A stretch of 6,909 bases of DNA from Kiritimatiellia bacterium (lineage in GTDB: Bacteria > Verrucomicrobiota > Kiritimatiellia > RFP12 > UBA1067): contig JAGOBZ010000176.1 of the NCBI GenBank assembly GCA_017999015.1, positions 1 through 6,909 on the forward strand, given 5' to 3'. Within the stretch, counting starts at the first letter, position 1, and the number at the start of each line of letters is the position of its first letter. The notes under the pieces were generated by a model. It saw only the letters and a program-made list of their open reading frames with translations. It was not told where the DNA came from and did not search any database. Below are positions 6,443 to 6,909 of the stretch, piece by piece. A program made the translations under genes and the position numbers.

Positions 6443-6909
6443 ATGAATGCCGTCAAACGTCGCTCTTTTCTGCAAACGTCCGCTTCTGCAGCCGCCGTCG
6501 GCGCGTGGCAGGCCACCCCGCTCGGCGCGCAGGAGGGTGCCGCGCCGGCCGCCACCGTGATCGTCGTGCACGGCACGGATATCCCGAAGATGCTGGCCGC
6601 CGGCATCGCCAAGCTGGGCGGCTGGGGCGCCTTCATCAAGCCCGGCATGAAAGTCGCCATCAAGCCCAACGTGGCCTGGAACTCTAAGCCCGAACAGGGC
6701 GGCAACACCCATCCCGACCTGGTCAGGGCCTGCGTGCTGGCGGCTGAGGCCCAGGGCGCCGCCAAGATATCCCTGCCGGAAAACACCTGCCACCCGGAGA
6801 AATCCACCTTCCAGGCGAGCGGCGTGGCCGACGCGCTGAAGGGCACCCAAGCGCGGCTCTACCGCCCCGCCAAGGAGGATTATCAGAAGGTCGAGATCCC
6901 CAAGGGCAA
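6443..6909 (+). CDS. Tat-exported DUF362 domain protein, 3' end outside window
   Basis: The first 155 residues of a gene that runs off the right edge. The N-terminus MNAVKRRSFLQTSASAAAVG is a Tat signal: twin arginines R6-R7 in KRRSFLQ, then a mildly hydrophobic Ala-rich stretch, with a likely cut near residues 29-30. Tat export suggests a protein folded, or loaded with a cofactor, before leaving the cytoplasm. The mature part matches my recollection of the DUF362 family: VAIKPNVAWN (71-80), GGNTHPDLVRACVLAAEAQGA (roughly 86-106) and LPENTCH (111-117). Some DUF362 proteins are linked to iron-sulfur ferredoxin domains, but this cannot be judged here because the C-terminal part is missing. It is transcribed away from folD, so common function is not implied. 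The biochemical role of the family is unsettled. Confidence 0.85.
   Translation, partial: MNAVKRRSFLQTSASAAAVGAWQATPLGAQEGAAPAATVIVVHGTDIPKMLAAGIAKLGGWGAFIKPGMKVAIKPNVAWNSKPEQGGNTHPDLVRACVLAAEAQGAAKISLPENTCHPEKSTFQASGVADALKGTQARLYRPAKEDYQKVEIPKG

Noticed and set aside
1..6909. CRISPR array, tRNA, rRNA, insertion sequence or prophage genes
   Set aside because: No regularly spaced repeats, RNA-gene-like cloverleaf, transposase motif or phage gene was seen on reading both strands.

Overview
The window reads as a GC-rich bacterial chromosome segment with exported and cytoplasmic genes. A Tat-exported DUF362 protein, a secreted trypsin-like protease, a secreted TPR protein and what looks like a remnant of an STN (secretin/TonB short N-terminal) domain suggest a Gram-negative-type cell. 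My best guess is the Planctomycetes-Verrucomicrobia-Kiritimatiellota group. This is an impression from protein style, not from a marker gene, and is low confidence.

Layout. On the + strand, a 5'-truncated trypsin-like serine protease gene (2-1225) is followed by a 358-base gap and then a TPR-repeat protein with a signal peptide (1584-2633). The signal-peptide coding regions of these two genes are near-duplicates (81 of 90 bases identical), yet their mature parts are unrelated. The gap carries an antisense fragment resembling a broken STN domain and some inverted repeats. The TPR gene converges on a three-gene minus-strand operon with only 4 bases between the stop codons.

Read in its own direction, the operon is folD (6220-5342), a 651-codon gene I do not recognise (5345-3390) and nudC (3393-2638). 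Each junction is a 4-base start/stop overlap (ATGA, then GTGA), so translation is probably coupled. folD makes one-carbon tetrahydrofolate intermediates and NADPH. nudC is a zinc-ribbon Nudix hydrolase of NADH and NAD-capped RNA. The middle protein is the main unknown of the window and may have a distant kinase-like core (weak inference).

A 222-base AT-richer divergent region (6221-6442) separates folD from a + strand DUF362 gene with a Tat signal (6443 onward), which runs off the right edge. I saw no rRNA, tRNA, CRISPR array, insertion sequence or phage gene. The items most worth a second look are the unknown operon gene, the shared signal-peptide cassette and the degraded STN fragment.
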